DNA from: Pseudomonas koreensis
GTDB lineage: Bacteria; Pseudomonadota; Gammaproteobacteria; Pseudomonadales; Pseudomonadaceae
NCBI RefSeq assembly: GCF_024169245.1
Contig: NZ_JALJWP010000001.1
Coordinates: 5,317,501 to 5,381,500 of the forward strand
DNA: 64,000 nucleotides
Reading direction: 5' to 3'
In this document: positions 38,575 to 47,526 of the stretch, one piece after another
How the letters are laid out: the number at the start of each line of letters is the position of its first letter
Numbering within the stretch: the first letter of the stretch is position 1
Notes under the pieces: generated by a model
Databases searched by the model: none
What the model saw: only the letters and a program-made list of their open reading frames with translations
Told to the model about the DNA's origin: nothing
Made by a program: the position numbers and the translations under genes

Positions 38575-39129
38575 ATGACGGAACAAGTATCCACAAGCAG
38601 GTGCGATTCACCGCTACTTCAGGCATTCGTCGACAATCGACTGATTCTGGTCAAGATTGCAGCCCGCATTACCGGTTGCCGGTCTCGTGCCGAAGATGTG
38701 GTTCAGGATGCGTTTTTCAGACTGCAATCGGCGCCGCCGATCACGTCGTCGATCAAGGCTCAGTTGAGCTACCTGTTCCAGATCGTGCGCAACCTCGCCA
38801 TCGATCACTACCGCAAGCAGGCGCTCGAACAGAAATACTCAGGCCCGGAAGAGGAAGGCTTGAACGTGGTGATTCAGGGCGCTTCGCCGGAAACCTCGCA
38901 TATCAACTTCTCGACCCTGGAACACATCGCCGATGCGCTGACCGAGCTGCCCAGCCGCACCCGCTACGCCTTTGAGATGTACCGCTTGCACGGCGTACCG
39001 CAGAAAGACATCGCCAAGGAACTCGGCGTTTCGCCGACCCTGGTCAACTTCATGATTCGTGATGCTCTGGTGCACTGCCGCAAGGTCTCGGGCAGTCGGC
39101 GGGATGTGGTGAACGCGGGTCGTCGCTGA
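38575..39129 (+). CDS. pvdS: Iron-starvation ECF sigma factor PvdS
   Basis: A 184-residue ECF sigma factor. Region 2 (LQAFVDNRLILVKIAARITGCRSRAEDVVQDAFFRLQ ... FQIVRNLAIDHYRKQALE) binds core and the -10; region 4 (TELPSRTRYAFEMYRLHGVPQKDIAKELGVSPTLVNFMIRDALVHC) binds the -35. PvdS directs RNA polymerase to TAAAT-N16-CGT promoters, several of which are in this window. ATG 38575 has AAGGTG seven bases upstream; an in-frame GTG overlaps that site. It is repressed by Fur in iron-rich cells and inhibited post-translationally by FpvR in related species (not in this window). Confidence 0.96.
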   Translation: MTEQVSTSRCDSPLLQAFVDNRLILVKIAARITGCRSRAEDVVQDAFFRLQSAPPITSSIKAQLSYLFQIVRNLAIDHYRKQALEQKYSGPEEEGLNVVIQGASPETSHINFSTLEHIADALTELPSRTRYAFEMYRLHGVPQKDIAKELGVSPTLVNFMIRDALVHCRKVSGSRRDVVNAGRR

Positions 39130-39149
39130 ACCCGCGTCGCCTGAAGGAA

Positions 39150-39240
39150 AAAAGATCGCAGCCTTCGGCAGCTCCTACATGAGGAATGCATTCCTCTGTA
39201 AGAGCTGCCGAAGGCTCGGGCCGCGATCGGACGATCTTTT
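39150..39240. repeat. Second-family REP doublet between pvdS and the acetylase gene
   Basis: Inverted copies of the AAGATCGCAGCCTTCGGCAG repeat at 39150-39178 and a longer, diverged copy at 39198-39240. It fills the gap between convergent pvdS and pvdYII and could serve as a transcriptional barrier. Confidence 0.85.
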
Positions 39241-39254
39241 TGCTTGATGCGATA

Positions 39255-40268
39255 TCAGGCCAACCGGCACCGATCAAAAAACCGCTCTCGCCCGAGAATC
39301 ATCAGCGCCGCACGCTTGTGCGGGAAATCGAATTCCTTCTCGCAGTGGAAGCACTGATTCTGCATATGCCCGATCATCCTCGCGTTATCGGCACGCGGCT
39401 CGGCGACCACGCGCTGGGTGCGTGGGTCATCGAGAAACAGGTAATGCACCAGCGCAGATAACCAGCTCGCCACCTTGTGCGGGCCGCGATGACTTTCCTC
39501 GCCGACCAGCATGTGAATGCCACGGTCGTAATCGCCGGCATGGTAGAACGGCGCGATGCGGTCTTCCTTGGCCCAATAGGCTTCGAAATAGGCAAATGGC
39601 TGATCGTCAAAACAGCCGATCAGCGTCAACGTGTGCGGATCGGCATCGAGCTTGCTCAGATATTCGCGATGCTGCTCAAGGCTGCCCTCCTCCTGCCAGA
39701 AGCTCGCCACGCGCGGGGTGTTCTGCCAGCGATTGAAGCGCGACAGATCTTCCTCGATTTCCAGCGTGCGCAAGGAAATCCACGCGCCGAGCCGCGCATC
39801 GAAACGCCGATAGACTTCACCCCGCGGCTTCACCGGGCGCAGCGGATGGCGCTTGCCCTGGCTGATGACCATTTGCTGCGGATAGCTGCCGGTCATTGAA
39901 GCGCCGAGCCACGGTTGCGGCAGTTGCCAGAACAGCGTGCGCTCGCAGCGATATTCGCCGGCAACTTCCGTGTTGATCAATAAACCAGTGAGCAAGGCTT
40001 CGCTCGGCGGTTGATCGAGTTGCCAGGTCAACTGCTGACACGCCGGGTCACGGGCGAACAACCAATAGCAGGCCGCCCACAGGGCTTGCCCGGGCGGAAG
40101 GGCGAAACGCTCGTCGAGCTGGATCGGACCTTTGCCGTCACGGTCGAGGCGCAGCCGAATCAACGGCTGCCCGTCCAGGCTCAGGCTCAAGCGGCTCTCG
40201 GTGGCATCAGCGATCAATCGACTGCCCGAGGGCAACGCCAGGGCAGTCAGGTCATTCAGATTGGACAT
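39255..40268 (-). CDS. pvdYII: PvdYII-like hydroxyornithine acetyltransferase
   Basis: A 337-residue protein with a C-terminal IucB/PvdYII-type GNAT domain (about 160-325: FEAYWAKEDRIAPFYHAGDYDRGIHMLVGEESHRGPHKVASWLSALVHYLFLDDPRTQRVVAEPRADNARM in pieces shows the conserved siderophore acetylase pattern, notably YDRG and HRGP) and an N-terminal half of the same size typical of this family. Such enzymes acetylate N5-hydroxyornithine for hydroxamate siderophores. It is beside pvdS and has a perfect PvdS promoter. Its presence suggests acetyl-hydroxyornithine in this strain's pyoverdine, rather than only the formyl form made by PvdF. Confidence 0.85.
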   Translation of the reverse strand: MSNLNDLTALALPSGSRLIADATESRLSLSLDGQPLIRLRLDRDGKGPIQLDERFALPPGQALWAACYWLFARDPACQQLTWQLDQPPSEALLTGLLINTEVAGEYRCERTLFWQLPQPWLGASMTGSYPQQMVISQGKRHPLRPVKPRGEVYRRFDARLGAWISLRTLEIEEDLSRFNRWQNTPRVASFWQEEGSLEQHREYLSKLDADPHTLTLIGCFDDQPFAYFEAYWAKEDRIAPFYHAGDYDRGIHMLVGEESHRGPHKVASWLSALVHYLFLDDPRTQRVVAEPRADNARMIGHMQNQCFHCEKEFDFPHKRAALMILGRERFFDRCRLA

Positions 40269-40307
40269 GGGTCGGGCTCACGTAATCGTCGACAGTTCAA
40301 CGAAGTG

Positions 40308-40331
40308 ACGTGAGCCGGGAGGGGAAATTTA
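40308..40331 (-). promoter_or_regulatory. PvdS-dependent promoter of the pvdYII-like gene
   Basis: On the minus strand TAAAT (40327-40331), 16 nt, CGT (40308-40310), exact consensus, 40 bases before the ATG at 40268. It lies in the 84-bp gap behind the binding-protein gene. Confidence 0.85.
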
Positions 40332-40352
40332 AGCGCTAGACAAAAACAGTGT

Positions 40353-41150
40353 TCAGGGATGAGGCACCGGCACTACGGCAATCCTGTACGGTTCGAAAAT
40401 CTTCAGCAGTTCGCCATTGTCGCGCAGGGCTTGCAGCAGCTTACCGAAGGCTTCGCCAGTGATCGGAGCGCTCGGTCGCAGAATCGCGTAGTGGTGATAG
40501 ATCTGATCGGTACGCTGCGAGGGCAGCAAAGCATCGCGGACCTTTTCGTTGCGCAGCAGGTAATCGAACAGATAGGAACGGGTCACCAGGGCAATGTCGG
40601 CGCGCCCGCGCAGGACCATCAGCAGATTGCTGTCGTGGGAATAGGTCAGCGTGGCGTTGTAGTTTTTCGCGAGGTATTTCGGGTCGGCGTTGAAGTTGGC
40701 AAATTCGTAGTGATAACCGCTGAACAGTGCCAGACGCTTGCCCGACAGGCTGGAGAAATAGCTCTGCTGGCGGCCGTCTTCGCGTTGCGCGACGAAAATC
40801 TCGGCGTCTTCCAGGCCCATGTCGACGTCATCGTGGGGAATGTCTTTCCAGCCCCACTCGGGGTTTTCGAAGATCGCCATGTCGATCCGGCCCTGCTTGA
40901 AATCACCGAAGCGGCGCGGGATCGACGTCGGCACCAGGACGAACTGATAGTCGCTCTGCGAACTGTTCAGCGCTTCGATCAATTGTGGCAACAGGCCGGT
41001 GTCGGCGCCGTTCTCCGGGCGAATCGTATAGGGCGGGAAATGCGCGGCGCCGACCCGGACCAATTGCGCTGACTGAGCGGGCAATACCCATAACGCAGCC
41101 AGCGCAGCGAGCATCAGCCCGGCGGCTGTCCGAATTGGCGAAGACTTCAA
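40353..41150 (-). CDS. Family 3 periplasmic substrate-binding protein-like
   Basis: A 265-residue secreted protein of the SBP_bac_3 fold (VRVGAAHFPPYTIRPENGADTGLLPQLIEAL at the start of the mature part; later GKRLALFSGYHYEF). No permease or ATPase gene is adjacent, so it may be an orphan sensor-like or amino-acid-binding protein. A TTG start at 41150 gives a clean signal peptide (MKSSPIRTAAGLMLAALAAL..., ending QSA) with GGAG upstream; an ATG at 41192 would add 14 residues before it. It is upstream of the pvdYII-like gene on the same strand, but that gene has its own PvdS promoter. Confidence 0.78.
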   Translation of the reverse strand: MKSSPIRTAAGLMLAALAALWVLPAQSAQLVRVGAAHFPPYTIRPENGADTGLLPQLIEALNSSQSDYQFVLVPTSIPRRFGDFKQGRIDMAIFENPEWGWKDIPHDDVDMGLEDAEIFVAQREDGRQQSYFSSLSGKRLALFSGYHYEFANFNADPKYLAKNYNATLTYSHDSNLLMVLRGRADIALVTRSYLFDYLLRNEKVRDALLPSQRTDQIYHHYAILRPSAPITGEAFGKLLQALRDNGELLKIFEPYRIAVVPVPHP

Positions 41151-41243
41151 AACACCCCACTCCCCGAAAAAAATAGCGATCAATGCATTCAAGCTAGGCG
41201 GTTTCGCCGACTTAGCCAGTTTCCCGGCCGGTCCGACAACCGT

Positions 41244-41867
41244 TCAACGCCCTTCGAGGACCAGAATCAGCGCCTCATCGGCGAGTTGATCGAGGCTCAA
41301 ACTGCCGCCAGCACGGAACCAGGTAGTGGTCCAGGACAGTGCGCCGGTGAGGAAACGTCGGGTAATAAAAACGTCGCCGCGAATATAGCCGGCGTCCTTG
41401 GCTTCACCCAGAACCTGCAGCCAGATGTCCTCATAAACGTCACGCAGGGCGAGGACTTTAGCCTGGCCATCTTCGGACAATGAGCGCCATTCGTACACCA
41501 GCACCGCCATCGCCTCGCCGCTGCCGCCCATGATCGACTGCAACTCGCAGCGAATCAGCGCCAGCACCTTGTCGCGCACGTCGCTTGCCTCGGCCAGGGC
41601 TGCGCGCATGAGCGCGGTGTTGTAGCGGATGGTTTCCTCCATCACCGCGCGCAGGATTTCGTCCTTGCTTTTGAAGTGATGAAAAATGCTGCCCGACTGA
41701 ATGCCCACAGCGCTGGCCAGATCGCGCACCGTGGTGCGCTCGTAGCCTTTGTTGCGAAACAGGTGAGCCGCCACTTGCAGCAATTTGCCGCGGGCGCTGT
41801 CGGGGTCGGTCAGCTGGCCTTGGTCGACCAGTTCGCGCATGACCCGCAGGGCTTTTTGCTCGTCCAC
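41244..41867 (-). CDS. atuR: TetR-family repressor AtuR of terpene utilisation
   Basis: A 207-residue TetR regulator: HTH in the first 75 residues (ERTTVRDLASAVGIQSGSIFHHFKSKDEIL) and a C-terminal ligand domain. It is divergent from atuA, the arrangement of the P. aeruginosa atu locus, where AtuR represses atuA-H and binds two inverted repeats between atuR and atuA. Two mirrored 17-bp sites of that kind lie in this gap. The inducer is probably an acyclic terpene CoA ester (inference). Confidence 0.88.
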   Translation of the reverse strand: MDEQKALRVMRELVDQGQLTDPDSARGKLLQVAAHLFRNKGYERTTVRDLASAVGIQSGSIFHHFKSKDEILRAVMEETIRYNTALMRAALAEASDVRDKVLALIRCELQSIMGGSGEAMAVLVYEWRSLSEDGQAKVLALRDVYEDIWLQVLGEAKDAGYIRGDVFITRRFLTGALSWTTTWFRAGGSLSLDQLADEALILVLEGR

Positions 41868-41944
41868 CCGTTCTCTCCTACAGTCGATCAGTGTGTTGCC
41901 CCCTGTTACCGCAGGGTTGCGCGCAATTTAAGCCGCGCGCGGGC

Positions 41945-42006
41945 ACCAAGCAAGCGCTTGGGCAGAAGAATGTTTCGCCTGTTTACAAACCAAGCGCTTG
42001 CTTGGT
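41945..42006. promoter_or_regulatory. Paired AtuR operators
   Basis: ACCAAGCAAGCGCTTGG (41945-41961) and its exact reverse complement CCAAGCGCTTGCTTGGT (41990-42006). Each contains the palindrome CAAGCGCTTG. Their centres are 45 bp apart, with an AT-richer stretch between them that probably holds promoter elements. They lie between atuR and atuA, as the two AtuR sites do in P. aeruginosa. Confidence 0.88.
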
Positions 42007-42051
42007 AGCCTCCAGACACTTCTGTCGCAGGTTCCTGAGTCGGAGATAAAA

Positions 42052-43836
42052 ATGCCAACCACCGTGCGAATCGGCTGTGCCAGTGCCTTCTGGGGCGACA
42101 CGTCCACCGCTGCCGCCCAGCTTGTCTCGGGGGGAAACCTGGATTATCTGGTATTCGATTATCTGGCCGAGATCACCATGTCGCTGATGGCCGGCGCGCG
42201 CCTGAAAGACCCGCAGGCTGGGTTCGCTGGCGACTTCGTTGAAGTGCTGGCGCCGCTGCTGACGCAACTGGCCGAGCAGAACATCCGCGTGATCAGCAAT
42301 GCCGGCGGGGTCAATCCGCAGGCCTGTGCGGCGGCCCTGCAAGCGGCGTGCGACCAGGCCGGGGTCCAGCTGAAGATTGCCGTGTTGCTCGGCGATGACC
42401 TGCAAGGACAACTCAAAAACCCAGCCGACATCCGCGAAATGTTCAGCAGCGCCCCGCTACCGCGAATGTGCGTGTCGACCAACGCCTATCTCGGCGCGCC
42501 AGGGATTGTCGAAGCCTTGCGCCTGGGCGCCGACGTAGTCATCACCGGTCGGGTGGTCGACAGCGCCGTGGTCAGCGCGGCGCTGGTCCACGAATTCGGC
42601 TGGTCGTGGCATGACTACGACAAACTCGCCCAGGCCGCACTGGCCGGGCACATCATCGAGTGCGGCGCACAGTGCACCGGCGGCAATTTCACCGACTGGC
42701 GCGAGGTGCCGGATTACGAGCACATCGGTTTTCCGATCGTCGAGGTCAATGCCGATGGCCAGTTCCTTGTCAGCAAACCGGAAGGCTCAGGAGGGCTGGT
42801 CACACCGCTGACCGTTGGCGAGCAGATGCTCTATGAAATCGGCGATCCGCAGGCTTACTTGCTACCCGACGTGATCTGCGATTTCACCCAGGTCAAACTC
42901 CAGCAACAAGGCAAAAACGTCGTGCAGGTGCACGGTGCCAAAGGCCTGCCACCCACCGACAAATACAAGGTCAGCGCGACATATCCGGACGGTTTTCGCT
43001 GCACCGCCAGTTGCCTGATGGCCGGCATCGACGCGGTGGACAAGGCGCGGCGGGTCAGCCAGGCGATTATCGACAAGACCGCCGAGATGTTCAGCCTGAG
43101 CGGCTGGGCGCCCTACAGCGAAACCCATGTCGAACTGCTCGGCAGCGAAGCCACTTACGGCCCCCATGGCCAGCGCCGCGACAGCCGCGAAGTGGTGATC
43201 AAAATCGCCGTGCGCCATCCCGACAAACGCGCGCTGGTGCTGTTTTCCAAAGAGATCGCCCAGGCCGCGACCGGTATGGCGCCCGGTCTGACCGGCATCG
43301 TCGGCGGACGTCCGACCGTGTACCCGGTCATCCGCCTGTTCTCATTTCTCGTAGATAAAAATGCCTGCACACTGCAAATCGACATGGCCGGTGAGCGCCA
43401 TCCGTGCGCCCTACCCGATCCAGTGGCCCTCGACAGCGCAGATTTGCCGGTCGCCCAGCAACCGCCCAAACCCCAGGGCCGCGCCGATGCCAGTGTGCCG
43501 TTGGTGAAACTGGCGGTGGCACGCTCCGGCGACAAGGGCAACCACAGCAACATAGGCGTGATGCCGCGTCATCCCGATTACCTGCCGTGGATCGCCGAAG
43601 CGCTGACAACTTCGGTGGTTGTCGACTGGATGCGCCACGTCCTTGATCCAGTGCTCGGGCGTGTTGAACGCTGGTACCTGCCCGGCACCCACAGCCTCAA
43701 CTTTCTCTTGGAAAACGCCCTCGGCGGTGGCGGTGTCGCCAGTCTGCGCATCGACCCGCAGGGCAAAGCCTTCGCCCAGCAATTATTGGAAATCCAGATC
43801 CCGGTGCCGCAGAGCATCGCCGAACAGCTCGACTAG
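42052..43836 (+). CDS. atuA: AtuA-family protein (acyclic terpene utilisation)
   Basis: A 594-residue protein with the DUF1446 domain (about 1-450: VRIGCASAFWGDTSTAAAQLVSGGNLDYLVFDYLAEITMSLMAG in pieces, with the conserved SNAGG motif in VISNAGGVNPQ) and a C-terminal AtuA-like ferredoxin-fold extension (VPLVKLAVARSGDKGNHSNIGVM). AtuA is required for citronellol/geraniol growth in P. aeruginosa, but its reaction is not established. GGAG lies six bases before ATG 42052. It is the first gene of the operon, behind the AtuR operators. Confidence 0.92.
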   Translation: MPTTVRIGCASAFWGDTSTAAAQLVSGGNLDYLVFDYLAEITMSLMAGARLKDPQAGFAGDFVEVLAPLLTQLAEQNIRVISNAGGVNPQACAAALQAACDQAGVQLKIAVLLGDDLQGQLKNPADIREMFSSAPLPRMCVSTNAYLGAPGIVEALRLGADVVITGRVVDSAVVSAALVHEFGWSWHDYDKLAQAALAGHIIECGAQCTGGNFTDWREVPDYEHIGFPIVEVNADGQFLVSKPEGSGGLVTPLTVGEQMLYEIGDPQAYLLPDVICDFTQVKLQQQGKNVVQVHGAKGLPPTDKYKVSATYPDGFRCTASCLMAGIDAVDKARRVSQAIIDKTAEMFSLSGWAPYSETHVELLGSEATYGPHGQRRDSREVVIKIAVRHPDKRALVLFSKEIAQAATGMAPGLTGIVGGRPTVYPVIRLFSFLVDKNACTLQIDMAGERHPCALPDPVALDSADLPVAQQPPKPQGRADASVPLVKLAVARSGDKGNHSNIGVMPRHPDYLPWIAEALTTSVVVDWMRHVLDPVLGRVERWYLPGTHSLNFLLENALGGGGVASLRIDPQGKAFAQQLLEIQIPVPQSIAEQLD

Positions 43837-43848
43837 AGGATGGTGTGC

Positions 43849-44718
43849 ATGGCTTACGCGTCGATTTTCCGCGCCGATCTGTTCAGCGGCCGGAACCTGA
43901 TTGTCACCGGCGGCGGCAGCGGCATCGGACGCTGCACCGCCCATGAACTGGCGGCGCTCGGCGCCAATGTGTTGCTGGTCGGACGCAAGCCGGACAAGCT
44001 GGAAAAAGTCGCCGCTGAAATCGCCAAGGACGGCGGCCGCGCGCACTGGAAGGCCTGCGATATCCGCGATGAAGAAGCGGTCAAACAACTGGTCAAAGAG
44101 CTGATCGCCGAACACGGGCCGATCCACGGTCTGGTCAACAACGCCGGCGGTCAGTACCCGTCGCCATTGGCCTCGATCAATCAGAAGGGGTTTGAAACCG
44201 TGTTGCGCACCAATCTGGTCGGCGGTTTTCTGATGGCGCGCGAAGTGTTCAACCAGTCGATGAGCAAACACGGCGGCAGCATCGTCAACATGCTCGCCGA
44301 CATGTGGGGCGGCATGCCCGGCATGGGCCACTCCGGCGCGGCGCGCTCGGGCATGGACAACTTCACCAAGACTGCCGCGTTCGAGTGGGGTTATGCCGGG
44401 GTGCGGGTCAACGCCGTGGCGCCGGGCTGGATTGCGTCCAGCGGCATGGACACTTACGAAGGCGCATTCAAAGCGGTGATTCCGACCCTGCGCGAGCATG
44501 TGCCGCTCAAGCGTATCGGCACCGAATCGGAAGTCAGTGCGGCGATCGTGTTTCTGCTCAGCCCGGCGGCGGCGTTCATCAGCGGCACCACAGTGAAAAT
44601 CGACGGCGCCGCCAGCCTCGGCAGTCGTGCATGGCCGCTGCACAAGGCCAGCCACAGCGAATCGTTCAACGGCTTTCACCGCGCCTATTTACCTGACGTG
44701 CTCAAGGACAAGGAATAA
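43849..44718 (+). CDS. atuB: Short-chain dehydrogenase AtuB
   Basis: A 289-residue SDR with cofactor motif TGGGSGIG (about 20-27), NNAGG, and an active site that reads GHSGAARSGMDNF where YxxxK is expected, as in the enoyl-reductase-like SDRs; the canonical Tyr/Lys pair is not evident. It is encoded between atuA and atuC in the usual atu order. It probably acts on a CoA-linked terpene intermediate, though this is not proven in the family. The second of two close ATGs (43849) was chosen because AGAGGA is eight bases upstream of it. Confidence 0.87.
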   Translation: MAYASIFRADLFSGRNLIVTGGGSGIGRCTAHELAALGANVLLVGRKPDKLEKVAAEIAKDGGRAHWKACDIRDEEAVKQLVKELIAEHGPIHGLVNNAGGQYPSPLASINQKGFETVLRTNLVGGFLMAREVFNQSMSKHGGSIVNMLADMWGGMPGMGHSGAARSGMDNFTKTAAFEWGYAGVRVNAVAPGWIASSGMDTYEGAFKAVIPTLREHVPLKRIGTESEVSAAIVFLLSPAAAFISGTTVKIDGAASLGSRAWPLHKASHSESFNGFHRAYLPDVLKDKE

Positions 44719-44721
44719 GCC

Positions 44722-46338
44722 ATGGCGCAGATTCAGTCGCAACTCGACCCGCGCAGCGAAGCGTACGCGCGCAACCGCGCCGCCATGCTCGCCGCCATCG
44801 AGCAAGTGCAGCAGCTTGAACAGAACCTGTTGAACAAGGCCGCCGAAGCCAAAGACAAATTCAGCAAACGCGGGCAACTGTTGCCCCGCGAGCGCTTGAA
44901 CCTGTTGCTCGACCCCGGCGCGCCGTTCCTCGAACTGGCCAGCCTCGCCGGCTACAAGTTGCATGACGACAAGGACGGCAGTTCGGCCGGTGGCGGGCTG
45001 ATTGCCGGCATCGGTTACGTCTGCGGAATTCGCGCGATGGTGGTCGCCAACAACAGCGCGATCAAGGGCGGCACGATCTCGCCGAGCGGCCTGAAAAAAT
45101 CCCTGCGCCTGCAACAGATCGCCCGGGAAAACAAACTGCCGATGATCACCCTCGCCGAAAGCGGCGGTGCCAATCTCAACTACGCGGCGGAGATTTTTGT
45201 CGAAGGCGCGCGCAGCTTCGCCAATCAGGCGCGCATGTCGGCAATGGGTTTGCCGCAGATCACCGTGGTGCACGGCTCGGCCACGGCGGGCGGCGCCTAT
45301 CAACCGGGGCTGTCGGATTACGTCGTGGTGGTGCGCGGCAAGGCCAAGCTGTTTCTCGCCGGCCCACCATTGCTCAAAGCCGCCACCGGCGAAGTCGCCA
45401 CAGATGAAGAACTCGGTGGCGCCGAAATGCACGCGCAGGTCGCCGGCACCGCTGAATATCTCGCCGAGAACGATGCCGACGGCATACGCCAGGTCCGCGA
45501 AATAATGCGCATGCTGCCATGGAATGAACAGCTGCCCTGGCTGCCGGAGCCGCCATACAACGAACCGCTCTACCCCATCGACGAACTGCTGGGGTTGATC
45601 CCGGATGATGCAAAAAAGCCCTACGACGTACGCGAAATCATCGTGCGGATCGCCGATGAGTCGGACTTTCTCGAGTTCAAGGGCGAGTTCGATCAGCAAA
45701 CCATTTGCGGCCAATTGAAAATCCAGGGCCGCGCCTGCGGTTTCATCGGCAACAACGGCCCGATCACCCCGCAAGGTGCGAGCAAGGCCGCGCAGTTCAT
45801 CCAGCTGTGCGATCAGAGCCAGACGCCGCTGCTGTTTTTCCACAACACCACGGGTTTCATGGTCGGGACCGAATCGGAACAGCAAGGCGTGATCAAACAC
45901 GGCTCGAAACTGATCCAAGCGGTGGCCAATGCACGGGTGGCGAAACTGACCATCGTCGTCGGCGGTTCCTACGGTGCCGGCAATTATGCGATGTGCGGGC
46001 GCGGTCTCGATCCGCGTTTCATCTTCGCCTGGCCCAACAGTCGCACAGCAGTGATGGGCGGCGCGCAGGCCGGCAAGGTTTTGCGCATCGTTACCGAAGC
46101 GAAACAGCTCAAGGACGGCATCGAGCCCGATCCGAAAATGCTCGACATGCTTGAGCAGATGACCGCGCAGAAACTCGACAGCCAGTCCACCGCACTGTAC
46201 GGCAGCGCCAACCTGTGGGACGACGGCCTGATCGACCCACGCGACACCCGCACCCTGCTTGGCTACTTGCTGGATATCTGCCACGAAGCCGACAGGCGTA
46301 CGTTGCAACCCAACAGCTTCGGCGTCAGCCGCTTCTGA
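44722..46338 (+). CDS. atuC: Geranyl-CoA carboxylase beta (carboxyltransferase) subunit
   Basis: A 538-residue biotin-dependent carboxyltransferase with the two crotonase-like halves typical of the family: GGGLIAGIGYVCGIRAMVVAN and SGGANLNYAAEIFV in the N half; GFMVGTESEQQGVIKHGSKLI and GGSYGAGNYAMCGRGLDPRF in the C half. It transfers CO2 from carboxybiotin on AtuF to geranyl-CoA. It could be confused with methylcrotonyl-CoA carboxylase (liuB), but the AtuA, AtuD and AtuF neighbours place it in the atu pathway. AAGGAA precedes ATG 44722. Confidence 0.93.
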   Translation: MAQIQSQLDPRSEAYARNRAAMLAAIEQVQQLEQNLLNKAAEAKDKFSKRGQLLPRERLNLLLDPGAPFLELASLAGYKLHDDKDGSSAGGGLIAGIGYVCGIRAMVVANNSAIKGGTISPSGLKKSLRLQQIARENKLPMITLAESGGANLNYAAEIFVEGARSFANQARMSAMGLPQITVVHGSATAGGAYQPGLSDYVVVVRGKAKLFLAGPPLLKAATGEVATDEELGGAEMHAQVAGTAEYLAENDADGIRQVREIMRMLPWNEQLPWLPEPPYNEPLYPIDELLGLIPDDAKKPYDVREIIVRIADESDFLEFKGEFDQQTICGQLKIQGRACGFIGNNGPITPQGASKAAQFIQLCDQSQTPLLFFHNTTGFMVGTESEQQGVIKHGSKLIQAVANARVAKLTIVVGGSYGAGNYAMCGRGLDPRFIFAWPNSRTAVMGGAQAGKVLRIVTEAKQLKDGIEPDPKMLDMLEQMTAQKLDSQSTALYGSANLWDDGLIDPRDTRTLLGYLLDICHEADRRTLQPNSFGVSRF

Positions 46339-46368
46339 CCGCCACGGATCCTACGGAGAACAACAACA

Positions 46369-47526
46369 ATGATCTTCACCCCGGAACACGAAGCCCTGCG
46401 CCGCACCGTCCGCCAATTCGTCGCGCATGAAATCAATCCGCACGTCGAAGAATGGGAAAAGGCCGGGCGCTTTCCCATTCACGAGATTTTCCGCAAGGCT
46501 GGCGAGCTGGGTCTGCTGGGCATTTCCAAGCCGGAAAAATTCGGCGGCATGGGCCTCGATTACAGCTATTCGATTGTCGCCGCCGAAGAGTTCGGCACCA
46601 TTCATTGCGGCGGGATTCCGATGTCGATCGGCGTGCAGACCGACATGTGCACTCCCGCCCTCGCCCGCTTCGGCTCCGATGAACTGCGCGAAGAGTTCCT
46701 GCGCCCGGCCATCACGGGCGAACAGGTCGGTTGCATCGGCGTTTCCGAAGTCGGCGCCGGCTCCGATGTCGCCGGGCTGAAAACCACAGCGCGCAAGGAC
46801 GGCGACGACTACGTGATCAACGGCAGCAAAATGTGGATCACCAACTCGCCGAGCGCCGATTTCATCTGCCTGCTGGCCAACACCTCCGACGACAAGCCGC
46901 ACATCAACAAGTCGCTGATCATGGTGCCGATGAATACCCCGGGGATCAGCCTCAGCTCGCACTTGGACAAGCTCGGCATGCGCAGCTCGGAAACCGCCCA
47001 GGTGTTCTTCGATAACGTGCGCGTGCCGCAGCGCAACCGCATCGGCCATGAAGGCGCGGGGTTCATGATGCAGATGCTGCAGTTCCAGGAAGAACGCCTG
47101 TTCGGCGCGGCGAACATGATCAAGGGCCTGGAATATTGCATCGACAGCACCATCGAGTACTGCAAGGAGCGCAAGACCTTCGGCAACGCGCTGATCGACA
47201 ACCAGGTCATCCACTTCCGCCTCGCCGAACTGCAGACCGAAATCGAATGCCTGCGCGCCTTGGTCTATCAGGCCACCGAGCAGTACATCAAAGGCCAGGA
47301 CGTCACCCGCCTGGCCTCCATGGCCAAACTCAAGGCCGGGCGCCTCGGCCGCGAAGTCAGTGACAGCTGCCTGCAATATTGGGGCGGCATGGGTTTCATG
47401 TGGGACAACCCGGTGGCCCGCGCCTATCGCGATGTGCGTCTGGTGTCGATTGGCGGCGGCGCCGACGAAATCATGCTGGGCATCATCTGCAAACTGATGG
47501 GCATCCTGCCGGGGAAAAAGAAATGA
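46369..47526 (+). CDS. atuD: Citronellyl-CoA dehydrogenase AtuD (acyl-CoA dehydrogenase)
   Basis: A 385-residue FAD-dependent acyl-CoA dehydrogenase: N-terminal helical domain, middle beta domain with IGVSEVGAGSDVAGLKTTA and MWITNSPSADF, and C-terminal helices with QYWGGMGFMWDNPVARAYRDVRLVSIGGGADEIML in pieces; the catalytic base is likely in the SIGGGADEI segment. In the atu pathway it oxidises citronellyl-CoA to geranyl-CoA. It overlaps atuE by 4 bp (ATGA). Confidence 0.92.
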   Translation: MIFTPEHEALRRTVRQFVAHEINPHVEEWEKAGRFPIHEIFRKAGELGLLGISKPEKFGGMGLDYSYSIVAAEEFGTIHCGGIPMSIGVQTDMCTPALARFGSDELREEFLRPAITGEQVGCIGVSEVGAGSDVAGLKTTARKDGDDYVINGSKMWITNSPSADFICLLANTSDDKPHINKSLIMVPMNTPGISLSSHLDKLGMRSSETAQVFFDNVRVPQRNRIGHEGAGFMMQMLQFQEERLFGAANMIKGLEYCIDSTIEYCKERKTFGNALIDNQVIHFRLAELQTEIECLRALVYQATEQYIKGQDVTRLASMAKLKAGRLGREVSDSCLQYWGGMGFMWDNPVARAYRDVRLVSIGGGADEIMLGIICKLMGILPGKKK

